DNA of 24,606 nucleotides from Comamonadaceae bacterium (GCA_947458415.1 CANGZG010000010.1:1-24606), one strand, 5' to 3'. Counted from the first letter of the stretch, positions 14,655-21,449 are shown. The notes: generated by a model not told the origin, from the letters alone. Numbers and translations are program-made.

Positions 14655-15125
14655 ATGGCTGGTCTTTACTTTGAAGAATTTTTTGTGGGTCAAGTGTTCA
14701 AGCATGCGATTCGCCGCACGGTTTCTGAAATGGACAACGTCATGTTTTCAGCATTGACGCACAACCCGGCGGCTTTGCATCTGGACGAAGAATATTGCAA
14801 GCACCACACCGAATACGGACAACGCATTGTCAACAGCGTGTTCACGTTAGGCCTGATCGTCGGTGTATCCGTCGGCGACACCACCTTGGGCACCACCGTG
14901 GCCAACCTGGGTTGGGATGAAGTGCGTTTTCCCAAACCGCTGTTTCATGGTGACACGGTGCATGTCGAAACCGAGGTGATTGAGTTGCGCGACAGCAAAT
15001 CCAGACCGCGTAACGGCATCGTCATTTTTGAACACCGGGGCTTTAACCAACACGATGCGTTGGTCGCATCTTGTAAGCGATCGGCGCTGATGTTGCGCAA
15101 ACCCGAAGGTCCAAAGTCTGATTAA
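14655..15125 (+). CDS. MaoC-family enoyl-CoA hydratase
   Basis: The 156-residue product is a single hot-dog MaoC hydratase. It reads GLYFEEFFVGQVFKHAIRRT, then the active-site loop SALTHNPAALHLDEEYCK, GQRIVNSVFTLGLIVG and LGWDEVRFPKPLFHGDTVHV. The loop resembles the mesaconyl-CoA/itaconyl-CoA hydratase branch (THN..LH.DEEY) more than the PhaJ type (GDxNPxH). I chose the ATG at 14655, with AAGGA at 14642-14646 eight bases before; a TTG at 14649 would overlap the upstream stop. With the CitE-like lyase it could hydrate a C5 enoyl-CoA whose product the lyase cleaves. The CoA transferase expected for itaconate use is not in the window. Confidence 0.88.
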   Translation: MAGLYFEEFFVGQVFKHAIRRTVSEMDNVMFSALTHNPAALHLDEEYCKHHTEYGQRIVNSVFTLGLIVGVSVGDTTLGTTVANLGWDEVRFPKPLFHGDTVHVETEVIELRDSKSRPRNGIVIFEHRGFNQHDALVASCKRSALMLRKPEGPKSD

Positions 15126-15274
15126 TTTAAATGGGTTATCACAAAGAATTTATTTAGTATTTAGGTGCATAAAAGTAGCAATTGTCGACTGGGGTTTTTG
15201 ATTTTTTTGTTTTCTCATGAATCGTTAAGATCAAGCCTAGGCTATGTTGCCTTTCTTTTGCATGAGGAATTTAA
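15126..15274. other. AT-rich upstream region of the sorbosone dehydrogenase-like gene
   Basis: These 149 bases are markedly AT-rich compared with their neighbours and contain long T runs around 15190-15215. They separate the MaoC gene from the exported dehydrogenase-like gene and must hold the latter's promoter. A TAAGAT at about 15226-15231 is a possible -10 box, but I see no good -35 at the right distance. No gene or stable hairpin was found. Confidence 0.35.
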
Positions 15275-16552
15275 GTGATCTTTAAAAAAATCTCCGCCAT
15301 CACCTTGGCAGTTACAGCGTTGGTTGCTACGACTACTTTTGCCCAGGACAAAAACCTGTCCACCCTGCAACGCATGGGCAACACCGACACCAACATGAAC
15401 ATTCCTACCATTCCACAAGAAGGTAAGAATGCCGATGCCATCCGTGCCAACTTGAAAAAAATCAAGTTGCCCGAAGGCTTCAAAATTGATTTGTACGCTG
15501 TCGTGCCTGACGCACGTTACATGGCGGTTGCACCTTCGACCAACATGTTGTTTGTCGGCACTCGCAAGACCACTGTTTGGGCCGTGACCAACAGAAACAA
15601 CGGCGACGCTGCCACAGAAGTCAAGCCTTTCGCTCCCGCGATCAAATTCAGCAACCCTAACGGTGTGTGTTTCACCAAAGACGGTTTCTTGGTGGTCGCT
15701 GAGTCCAACCGCATGTTGCAGTTCCCTGCCGCCGAATACTTCTACGAAGGTCCGGACGTTGCTGTGGGCGTGATGGTTCCCGAAGGCAAAATGATCCCCG
15801 TGGAAGAGCAGTCTTTCAACCACACAGGCCGCGTTTGCAAAATTGACAACGACGGAAAAATCTACGTGACCTTGGGCCAGCCTTACAACGTGCAACCCAA
15901 AGACAAAGTGGCGTTGTATGAAGAAGTCGGCATCGGCGGTGTCATTCGCTACAACGGCCTCGATGGCACAGGCCGCATGGTTTACGCCAAAGGCATGCGT
16001 AACCCAGCTGGCATCACCATTGGGCCAAAGGGCGACATCTGGACAACCGACAACCAAGTTGACGGTTTGGGTGACGACATTCCTCCCGGCGAGTTGAACA
16101 AGCTCACCAAGGCTGGCGAACACTTCGGGTTCCCCTTCTACAACGGTCGCTTCAAAGTGGCTGGTTCCGCTGCAGCAACAGACTTGGCCAACATGCCTGA
16201 GCCTGAAGGCATGATTTCGCCTCAAGTGGAATTCCCTGCCCACCAAGCTCAGCTGGGCGTGACCCACTACACAGGTAACGCCTTCCCTGCGAAATACCGT
16301 GGCGGCTTGTTTGTGGCAGCACACGGCTCATGGAACCGTTCCACACCCAGCGGCTACCTGATCAACTTCGTGCCAATCAATGCCGATGGCAATGCAGGTC
16401 CTGCCGAAGTGTTTGCTGATGGCTTCCTCGACAAGAACACCAACCGCGCGTTGGGCCGTCCTGTTGATGTGGCGAACTTGCCTGATGGTTCTATCCTCGT
16501 GTCTGACGACTACGCAGGTGCCATCTATCGCATCAGCTACACAGGTAACTGA
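15275..16552 (+). CDS. Exported sorbosone dehydrogenase-like beta-propeller enzyme
   Basis: The 425-residue product starts at a GTG (15275) with GAGGA six bases upstream. Residues 1-23 are a Sec signal peptide ending TTFA before QDK. The mature protein is a beta-propeller of the glucose/sorbosone dehydrogenase superfamily, many of which use PQQ to oxidise sugars in the periplasm. Recognisable segments are LPEGFKIDLYAVVPDARYMA, SNPNGVCFTKDGFLVVAE, GMRNPAGITIGPKGDIWTTD, GDDIPPGELNKLTKAGEHFG, FVAAHGSWNRS and ALGRPVDVANLPDGSILVSD. PQQ use and the substrate cannot be told from the sequence. A strong terminator follows, then a small cytochrome c that could accept its electrons. The codon usage looks more biased (AAC, GGC, ACC) than in neighbours, which may mean strong expression. 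Confidence 0.88.
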   Translation: MIFKKISAITLAVTALVATTTFAQDKNLSTLQRMGNTDTNMNIPTIPQEGKNADAIRANLKKIKLPEGFKIDLYAVVPDARYMAVAPSTNMLFVGTRKTTVWAVTNRNNGDAATEVKPFAPAIKFSNPNGVCFTKDGFLVVAESNRMLQFPAAEYFYEGPDVAVGVMVPEGKMIPVEEQSFNHTGRVCKIDNDGKIYVTLGQPYNVQPKDKVALYEEVGIGGVIRYNGLDGTGRMVYAKGMRNPAGITIGPKGDIWTTDNQVDGLGDDIPPGELNKLTKAGEHFGFPFYNGRFKVAGSAAATDLANMPEPEGMISPQVEFPAHQAQLGVTHYTGNAFPAKYRGGLFVAAHGSWNRSTPSGYLINFVPINADGNAGPAEVFADGFLDKNTNRALGRPVDVANLPDGSILVSDDYAGAIYRISYTGN

Positions 16553-16611
16553 TTCTGTTTGTGGCAGCAGGGGTGTGAACCACCTCTGCAACCACACTGA
16601 ATCCGTGTGAT

Positions 16612-16637
16612 GGGGCCTCTTCGGAGGCCCCTTTTTT
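16612..16637 (+). terminator. Intrinsic terminator after the sorbosone dehydrogenase-like gene
   Basis: GGGGCCTC (16612-16619) and GAGGCCCC (16624-16631) form a perfect 8-base GC-rich stem closed by a TTCG tetraloop, followed at once by six T (16632-16637). This is a textbook rho-independent terminator. It lies 59 bases after the dehydrogenase stop and 12 bases before the cytochrome ATG, so the cytochrome is read through at reduced level or has its own start. Confidence 0.93.
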
Positions 16638-16648
16638 ACGAGGACCCC

Positions 16649-16960
16649 ATGAAAAAAACCATTGCATTGCTTTTGATACAAGCCACAGTTTGCTTTGCTG
16701 ACGATGCCGCCCTAGGCCGCGCCAAAGCAGATGCTGCATGCGCCTTGTGCCACGGCGCAAATGGCATTGCCAGCATGCCCAGCGCACCCAATTTGGCAGG
16801 CCAACAAGCCATCTACTTGAGCGAACAACTGAAAAATTACCGCAGCGGCAAACGTCACCATGAAGTCATGGGTGTGATTGCCAAGCCTTTGACAGACAAC
16901 GAAATCAGCCAATTGGCTGCGTGGTACAGCAGCATGAAAGTCACCGTTGAAGCGCCTTGA
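16649..16960 (+). CDS. Small periplasmic cytochrome c (c553-like)
   Basis: The 103-residue product starts at the ATG at 16649, with ACGAGGA a few bases before it. A Sec signal (MKKTIALLLIQATVCFA) is likely cut before DDAALG. The haem motif CALCH is at residues 31-35, and Met 74 in HHEVMGVIAKPLTDNEI is the probable axial ligand. SAPNLAGQQAIYLSEQLKNY is typical of class I c553-type electron carriers. It probably passes electrons from a periplasmic dehydrogenase to an oxidase; the propeller enzyme upstream is the obvious partner, though a terminator lies between them. Its 3' end overlaps the next gene by 14 bases if that starts at TTG. Confidence 0.92.
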   Translation: MKKTIALLLIQATVCFADDAALGRAKADAACALCHGANGIASMPSAPNLAGQQAIYLSEQLKNYRSGKRHHEVMGVIAKPLTDNEISQLAAWYSSMKVTVEAP

Positions 16961-17300
16961 CAAGCGTGGCCTGACCTGCTTGATCAGCTTGGCTTTGTGC
17001 GGGCTGATCCCTTGTGCACATGCGGCGAAAAGCATTCGGTTTTTGACCGCTGGCGAGTTGCAATCGAGCCTGTTGTCTGAATCTGCAGACATTCGGTTCA
17101 ACGGGCGCAACTACATCATGGGCGTGGTTGACACATTGCTGCTGACCAAAGCATCACCTGTGTGCATGGACGAACAAACTGAAATCAACGCCATCACCGA
17201 CTTGGTCAGGCTGCAAATGCAGCAGCGCCCTGACCTGCTTCGCTACAACGCAGCCAGCGTGGTGCGCGAGGTCATGGTTGCCAACTTTCCATGCATTTGA
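16947..17300 (+). CDS. Exported Rap1a/Tai-like protein
   Basis: The 117-residue product starts at a TTG (16947) inside the cytochrome gene. This start gives a good Sec signal: basic KRLDKRG, a hydrophobic core LTCLISLALCGLIPC and AHA before AKS. The mature part resembles the Rap1a/Tai fold of type VI immunity proteins and their housekeeping relatives: FLTAGELQSSL, NYIMGVVDTLLL, a cysteine in PVCMDE and a C-terminal block PDLLRYNAASVVREVMVANF ending in PC. The Cys 73/Cys 115 pair fits the expected disulfide. I see no toxin or type VI gene nearby, so an immunity role is not supported; many such proteins are of unknown function. Confidence 0.7.
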   Translation: MKRLDKRGLTCLISLALCGLIPCAHAAKSIRFLTAGELQSSLLSESADIRFNGRNYIMGVVDTLLLTKASPVCMDEQTEINAITDLVRLQMQQRPDLLRYNAASVVREVMVANFPCI

Positions 17301-17330
17301 CGCACGCCTGCAAGCCTTGAGCTTTTTTCC

Positions 17331-17555
17331 ATGATGTATATCGTTGCAATTGCTTGGATGTTTGTGGTCACGCTGATGTCGGTGGTGGAAGCCGTGGCCA
17401 GCAACGGAAGCATACTGGGCGCCATCATGACGTTTGTCTTCTACGGCATATTGCCGCTGGGCTTGGTGCTGTACCTGTTGGGTACACCTCTGCGCAGGCG
17501 ACACAACCAGGCCAAAGAGGCTGCAGAACAGGATAAGGACACGGGCATCAGTTAG
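17331..17555 (+). CDS. Small two-pass membrane protein, function unknown
   Basis: The 74-residue product has two hydrophobic segments (about residues 3-24, IVAIAWMFVVTLMSVVEAV, and 28-50, ILGAIMTFVFYGILPLGLVLYLL). A basic-acidic tail (RRRHNQAKEAAEQDKD) is probably cytoplasmic. Two Met codons in a row (17331 and 17334) leave the exact start open. It starts 30 bases after the Rap1a-like gene and ends eight bases before the deacetylase gene, so it may be cotranscribed with either. I do not recognise a family; similar small proteins are common in Burkholderiales genomes. Confidence 0.7.
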   Translation: MMYIVAIAWMFVVTLMSVVEAVASNGSILGAIMTFVFYGILPLGLVLYLLGTPLRRRHNQAKEAAEQDKDTGIS

Positions 17556-17563
17556 GATTTGGC

Positions 17564-18523
17564 ATGACTTACGATGCCACGCTCCCCTATCCTCGCGACT
17601 TGGTTGGCCATGGCCGCCACCCGCCTCACGCCGATTGGCCAGGCGGCGCAAAAATTGCATTGCAATTTGTCTTGAATTACGAAGAAGGCGGTGAAAACGC
17701 CACCTTGCACGGTGACGCCGGTTCGGAACAATTTTTGTCAGAGATGTTCAACCCGCCCAGTTTTGCTGACCGCCACCTCACGATGGAAGGCATTTATGAA
17801 TACGGCTCTCGGGTCGGTGTCTGGCGAATATTGAAAGAGTTTGAAAAAAGAGGCTTGCCTTTGACGGTGTTTGGCGTGAGCATGGCCTTGCAACGTCACC
17901 CTGAATTGACGGCAGCGTTCGCAGAGCTCGGCCATGAAATTGCCTGCCATGGTTGGCGCTGGATCAACTACCAGCAAATCGATGAAGACACAGAACGCCA
18001 ACACATGCAAACTGGCATCGACATCATTCGGCAAATGACCGGTCAAGCACCCTCCGGTTGGTACACCGGCCGCGACAGCCCCCACACACGCCGCTTGTTG
18101 TTGGACCATGGCGGTTTTGAATACGACAGCGATTACTACGGTGACGACCTGCCGTTTTGGATGAAAGTTCGCAAATCGGATGGGGCAGTCGTGCCGCACT
18201 TGGTGGTGCCCTACACGCTTGACGTCAACGACATGCGTTTTGCATTACCCCAAGGCTATTCGCAAGCAGACGATTTTTTTGTGTACTTGCGCGACAGCTT
18301 TGATGTGCTGTACGCTGAAGGCGAAACTTCACCCAAGATGATGAGTGTTGGCATGCATTGCCGACTGCTGGGCAGACCGGGTCGCATCGTGGCTTTGCAA
18401 AAATTTCTGGACCATGTTGCAAAACACGACAAAGTGTGGATCTGCAAGCGCATCGACATCGCTCGCCATTGGAAGGCCAAGCACCCTTTCACCGCGACAT
18501 CACCCACAAACCAACCCACATGA
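17564..18523 (+). CDS. puuE: PuuE-type polysaccharide deacetylase family protein (putative allantoinase)
   Basis: The 319-residue product is a close match in pattern to the PuuE group of the polysaccharide deacetylase family: YPRDLVGHGRHPPHADWPGG, IALQFVLNYEEGGE (the group's replacement of the usual TFDD), SMEGIYEYGSR-like TMEGIYEYGSRVGVWRIL, GHEIACHGWRWINY with His 124 and His 129, GWYTGRDSPHTRRL and SDYYGDDLPFW. PuuE in Pseudomonas fluorescens is a cofactor-independent allantoinase opening the allantoin ring to allantoate. No other purine-catabolic gene lies in the window, and many PuuE-like proteins in Burkholderiales may act on other cyclic amides, so the symbol is tentative. Its TGA overlaps the ATG of the M20 gene (ATGA), indicating coupling. 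Confidence 0.85.
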   Translation: MTYDATLPYPRDLVGHGRHPPHADWPGGAKIALQFVLNYEEGGENATLHGDAGSEQFLSEMFNPPSFADRHLTMEGIYEYGSRVGVWRILKEFEKRGLPLTVFGVSMALQRHPELTAAFAELGHEIACHGWRWINYQQIDEDTERQHMQTGIDIIRQMTGQAPSGWYTGRDSPHTRRLLLDHGGFEYDSDYYGDDLPFWMKVRKSDGAVVPHLVVPYTLDVNDMRFALPQGYSQADDFFVYLRDSFDVLYAEGETSPKMMSVGMHCRLLGRPGRIVALQKFLDHVAKHDKVWICKRIDIARHWKAKHPFTATSPTNQPT

Positions 18524-19764
18524 ACACTTACCAACGCATCGACCAATGGATTGACCAGCACTTTGACGAGCAGGTGAAATTTCTGCAAGAACTCGTGCGC
18601 GTCCCCACCGACACACCGCCCGGAAACAACACACCGCATGCCATTCGCACGGCCGAATTGCTGCATCACATGGGCATGCACGCTGAACAATTTGAAATTC
18701 CCCAAACACTGGTTGAATCACACGGGCTGACTTCCATCACCAACTTGATCGTGCGCCGTCGCTATGGCGAAGGTCGCGTCGTGGCATTGAATGCGCACGG
18801 CGATGTGGTGCCCCCCGGCGAAGGCTGGACGCACGACCCTTATGGTGCAGAGATTGAAGACGGCACACTGTATGGCCGCGCCTCAGCCGTCAGCAAATGC
18901 GATTTTTCTACTTACACGTTTGCGGTTCGGGCATTGGAGGCCGTGGCCAAACCCAGCAAAGGCTCGGTCGAACTGCATTTCACTTACGACGAAGAATTTG
19001 GTGGCGAGTTGGGACCAGGTTGGTTGTTGGCCAATGGTCACACCCGCCCTGACTTGATGATGGCTGCCGGCTTCAGTTACCAAGTGGTCACTGCGCACAA
19101 CGGCTGCTTGCAAATGGAGGTCACTGTGCATGGCCGAATGGCACACGCCGCCATACCTGACAGTGGTGTCGATGCGCTGCAAGCCGCTGTCGTTTTGCTC
19201 AACGCGCTGTATGCGCAAAACACCCTGTATAAATCGATTCACTCTCAAGTCGAAGGCATCACGCACCCGTACCTGAATGTCGGCTTGATTCAAGGCGGTA
19301 CCAACACCAACGTGATCCCAGGCAAAGTCATGTTCAAGTTGGACCGCCGCATGATCCCCGAAGAAAACCCCGCTGATGTGGAAGCGCAAATCCGGGAGGT
19401 GCTGGCCAACGCTGTGCGTGATCACAATGCCAAACGCGACCCACAAGATGCGGTGCACATCGACATCAAGCGCATATTGATGGCGAATGCGATGAAACCC
19501 TTGGCTGGCAACCAAGCTTTGGTAGATGCGCTGCAAAAACACGGCGGCGAAGTGTTTGGCGAACCGATTCCTGCATTGGGCACACCGCTTTACACAGATG
19601 TGCGTCTGTACGTGGAGCGAGGCATCCCCGGGGTGATTTACGGTGCTGGCCCGCGCACCGTCCTCGAGTCACATGCCAAGCGTGCCGATGAACGCATTGT
19701 GTTGGAAGATTTGCGTCGTGCCACCAAAGTCGTGGCGCGCAGTTTGAGTGATTTGTTGGCCTGA
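18520..19764 (+). CDS. M20 family peptidase-like amidohydrolase with altered metal-site motifs
   Basis: The 414-residue product starts at the ATG at 18520, overlapping puuE by four bases; an upstream in-frame extension only covers puuE. It has the M20 layout: LNAHGDVVPPGEGWTHDPY (His 93, Asp 95), GTLYGRASAVSKCDFS, TYDEEFGGELG (Glu 158/159), a dimerisation insert (HNGCLQMEVTVHGRMAHAAI), NVIPGKVMFKLDRRMIP and a C-terminal LESHAKRADE with the expected His. In ordinary members the bridging Asp sits in GRGxxDxKG; here that place reads AVSK. The VGEPT-like ligand region also reads AAGFSYQ. This looks like a family-specific variant, not a frameshift. As partner of PuuE it may hydrolyse an amide or carbamoyl product, but the substrate is unknown. 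Confidence 0.82.
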   Translation: MNTYQRIDQWIDQHFDEQVKFLQELVRVPTDTPPGNNTPHAIRTAELLHHMGMHAEQFEIPQTLVESHGLTSITNLIVRRRYGEGRVVALNAHGDVVPPGEGWTHDPYGAEIEDGTLYGRASAVSKCDFSTYTFAVRALEAVAKPSKGSVELHFTYDEEFGGELGPGWLLANGHTRPDLMMAAGFSYQVVTAHNGCLQMEVTVHGRMAHAAIPDSGVDALQAAVVLLNALYAQNTLYKSIHSQVEGITHPYLNVGLIQGGTNTNVIPGKVMFKLDRRMIPEENPADVEAQIREVLANAVRDHNAKRDPQDAVHIDIKRILMANAMKPLAGNQALVDALQKHGGEVFGEPIPALGTPLYTDVRLYVERGIPGVIYGAGPRTVLESHAKRADERIVLEDLRRATKVVARSLSDLLA

Positions 19765-19809
19765 ACACCTTTTCCGAGTGATGTGCCAGTGTGAAGCCAC
19801 TTGGTAATA

Positions 19810-19843
19810 CTTCCAGCGCAAAATTTAGAAAATGCTTCCGGCG
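19810..19843 (+). repeat. Direct repeat CTTCCAGCG / CTTCCGGCG
   Basis: CTTCCAGCG (19810-19818) and CTTCCGGCG (19835-19843) differ at one base, are 25 bases apart and are each followed by an AATT-containing stretch. They lie upstream of the upp remnant. They might be a regulator site or a by-product of the rearrangement that truncated upp. Evidence is weak. Confidence 0.25.
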
Positions 19844-19847
19844 AATT

Positions 19848-19865
19848 CAGGGTGAAAATCCCTTC
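19848..19865 (+). promoter_or_regulatory. Short hairpin AGGG-TGAAAAT-CCCT upstream of the upp remnant
   Basis: CAGGG-TGAAAAT-CCCTT gives a 4-base stem with a TGAAAAT loop, about 24 bases before the remnant ATG. The string GGTGAAAATCC is a conserved piece of cobalamin riboswitches, but the rest of that aptamer (the GCCACTG-type core and GCAACTGT) is not seen, so a riboswitch call is not justified. It could be a decayed leader element. Confidence 0.2.
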
Positions 19866-19885
19866 ACTCTGATGAATATGCCGAC

Positions 19886-20101
19886 ATGAACTCTCAAAAA
19901 TTTTTCCATTGGATTGACCATCCGCTGGTGCAGCACAAGCTCAACCTCATGCGAAGAAAAGACGTCAGCACCAACAGTTTTCGCACATTGCTCAACGAAT
20001 TGTCCATGCTGATGACTTACGAGGTGACGCACGACATGGAAGTCAGCACCGGTATGTTAATGAGCCTTTCATTGTCTGGCGCGGTCAAGCCATGTCAATA
20101 G
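19886..20101 (+). pseudogene. upp: Truncated uracil phosphoribosyltransferase remnant
   Basis: The frame encodes 71 residues. Residues 1 to about 52 match the start of uracil phosphoribosyltransferase: DHPLVQHKLNLMRRKDVSTN, SFRTLLNELSMLMTYEVTHD. A full enzyme has about 208-216 residues and contains the PRPP-binding loop (DPMLATG) and the uracil-binding C-terminus; neither is present here or downstream to 20201. After MEVSTG the reading frame turns unrelated and stops at 20101. The remnant keeps an intact start and could be translated, but cannot be an active enzyme. It suggests deletion or rearrangement, so a complete upp probably exists elsewhere in the genome. Confidence 0.75.
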
Positions 20102-20201
20102 GTGAATGACTGACCGGGGAAAACACGGCCAATCCGTTCTTGCGCCCTTGCAGAAGCGCTGTTTCATGTTTAGCATGGACTGAACTTGACAGGAGACGCC
20201 C

Positions 20202-20456
20202 ATGCTATCTGCCTTCATGCTGTTGACCGCGCTGAGCGTCAGCAATATCTCAGACGCCGATCTTGAAAATTACTATTGGGACTGCGACACCGCCTACATG
20301 AAAGGCAGTCTGGGCGGCCAAGACATGAACAGCTGCCTGAAAATCACCGAGCAATTCCAAAAACTGATGTTCAATGACGACAGAGATGCGTTCATGCAAT
20401 ATTGGAACGACAACAAAAACCAGCAGTGGGAAAGCCGCGGTTTCTATCGCCTGTGA
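20202..20456 (+). CDS. Small hypothetical protein
   Basis: The 84-residue product starts at an ATG with CAGGAG eight bases before it, a strong ribosome site. The first 15 residues are hydrophobic (MLSAFMLLTALSVSN) and may be a short signal or anchor. The rest is charged, with two cysteines (WDCDTAY, NSCLKI) that may form a disulfide, and ends QQWESRGFYRL. A weak promoter (TTGCAG at 20148, TAGCAT at 20171, 17-base spacing) precedes it. I recognise no domain. Its stop codon lies inside a hairpin shared with the convergent Lon-domain gene. Confidence 0.65.
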   Translation: MLSAFMLLTALSVSNISDADLENYYWDCDTAYMKGSLGGQDMNSCLKITEQFQKLMFNDDRDAFMQYWNDNKNQQWESRGFYRL

Positions 20457-20472
20457 TCCCGCTCAGGGATCA
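20454..20472. terminator. Hairpin enclosing both convergent stop codons
   Basis: TGATCCC (20454-20460) and GGGATCA (20466-20472) make a perfect 7-base stem around a 5-base loop. The left TGA is the stop of the plus-strand gene and the right arm holds the TGA of the minus-strand Lon-domain gene. There is no T run on either side, so it is not a classic intrinsic terminator, but it can fold in both transcripts and may act as a bidirectional 3' end or RNA-protecting element. Confidence 0.5.
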
Positions 20473-21075
20473 GCCTTGCGATAAAAACTCGACCACGTCG
20501 GCCATGCGCTGCTGCGGATCGGTTTGCGCCAGCAAGGTTTGCTTGTGCGCAGGGTCCATGGGCAACACCTCGGCCAGCCGATTCGACAACCAACCGCTGT
20601 CATCCAACCGGTAGGGTGTGAACAAAGGCAATTTGTTTTCAACGCCTTGCTTTTGCGCATGGGCGATCCATTGCCCCAAACGGTCTGCGTGAGCTTGCCA
20701 TTCACCTGGCAATGGCGAATCCGGGTCTTGCGGCAAATAAGTGACATGGCCTTGCCAAACCCCATAGGGCCCGGGGCTGACGTCATGTATTTCAAAACGC
20801 AATCCCCCCTGACAGACCACACGAAACAACGCGGGTTGAATTTGTTCAAATTCACGTATGTGCGCCAAGCAACCATGCGTGTACATCTCTGGTTGCTGAC
20901 CAGGCACTTGCACTTCCAGACCTTTTTTGATCCATGCAACCCCGAATGGGGCATTGTCGCGGTGGCAACGCTTGATCAAATCCAAATACCGGACTTCAAA
21001 AATTTGCAGCTGCAACATGCCGTCCGGAAACACGCCATGCGACAGCGGAAACAAAGGAATGGTGTCGGTTGTCAT
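20470..21075 (-). CDS. Lon N-terminal (LAN) domain protein
   Basis: The 201-residue protein consists of the substrate-binding N-terminal domain of Lon protease without ATPase or peptidase domains. IPLFPLSHGVFPDGMLQLQI (first strands of the domain), FEVRYLDLIKRCHRDNAPFG, YTHGCLAHIREFEQI and the helical tail DPQQRMADVVEFLSQG are typical of the family. Such stand-alone proteins are common in proteobacteria and are presumed to bind unfolded or specific proteins; no function is established for this one. Its ATG overlaps the CusF-type stop (ATGA), so it is translated with the copper operon, perhaps only by position. Confidence 0.88.
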   Translation of the reverse strand: MTTDTIPLFPLSHGVFPDGMLQLQIFEVRYLDLIKRCHRDNAPFGVAWIKKGLEVQVPGQQPEMYTHGCLAHIREFEQIQPALFRVVCQGGLRFEIHDVSPGPYGVWQGHVTYLPQDPDSPLPGEWQAHADRLGQWIAHAQKQGVENKLPLFTPYRLDDSGWLSNRLAEVLPMDPAHKQTLLAQTDPQQRMADVVEFLSQG

Positions 21076-21380
21076 GGTGCCAATTGCAAATCGGTGATGG
21101 TGTAGCCGCCTTCCAACTTTTCCACATGAAACATCACCTTGTCACCGGGCTTGAGTTGATCAATGTCGATCTTCTCTTGCAAACGAAACACCATGGTCAT
21201 GCCGGGCATGTTCAAGTTTTTGATTTCGCCGTGCTTGAGCGTGATTTTGCGGTTCTCGGTGTCGAGCTTTCGCACCACGCCTTCAGCCATGAACGGCGAC
21301 GTGTCAGCCTGCGATGGCAACACCATCAAGCCGGCGAATGACACCAACATGCATAAGAGAACTTGTTTGACGGGGTTCAT
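21072..21380 (-). CDS. CusF-like periplasmic copper-binding protein
   Basis: I start at the ATG at 21380, with AGGA a few bases upstream; a longer frame from 21431 has no added value. The 102-residue product has a Sec signal (VKQVLLCMLVSFAGLMVLPS, then QADT). The mature part is the CusF fold: MAEGVVRKLDTENRKITLKH, then LNMPGMTMVF. The likely Cu(I)/Ag(I) ligands are His 50, Met 61 and Met 63, with Met 58 at the place of the CusF tryptophan, a common variant. It should carry copper in the periplasm to an efflux pump or the multicopper oxidase. It lies 69 bases after the oxidase gene. Confidence 0.9.
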   Translation of the reverse strand: MNPVKQVLLCMLVSFAGLMVLPSQADTSPFMAEGVVRKLDTENRKITLKHGEIKNLNMPGMTMVFRLQEKIDIDQLKPGDKVMFHVEKLEGGYTITDLQLAP

Positions 21381-21449
21381 GACAGTTCCTGAAGGTTGAT
21401 CCATGGGTTCAGTGCAAGTGAGAGCGTTCATTCAACACATACCATTGGT

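Noticed and set aside
15242..16324. A 360-residue open frame on the minus strand across the sorbosone dehydrogenase-like gene
   Set aside because: It is antisense to a gene with signal peptide, ribosome site and family motifs; its translation is rich in His, Val and Phe with no recognisable domain, typical of an antisense shadow.
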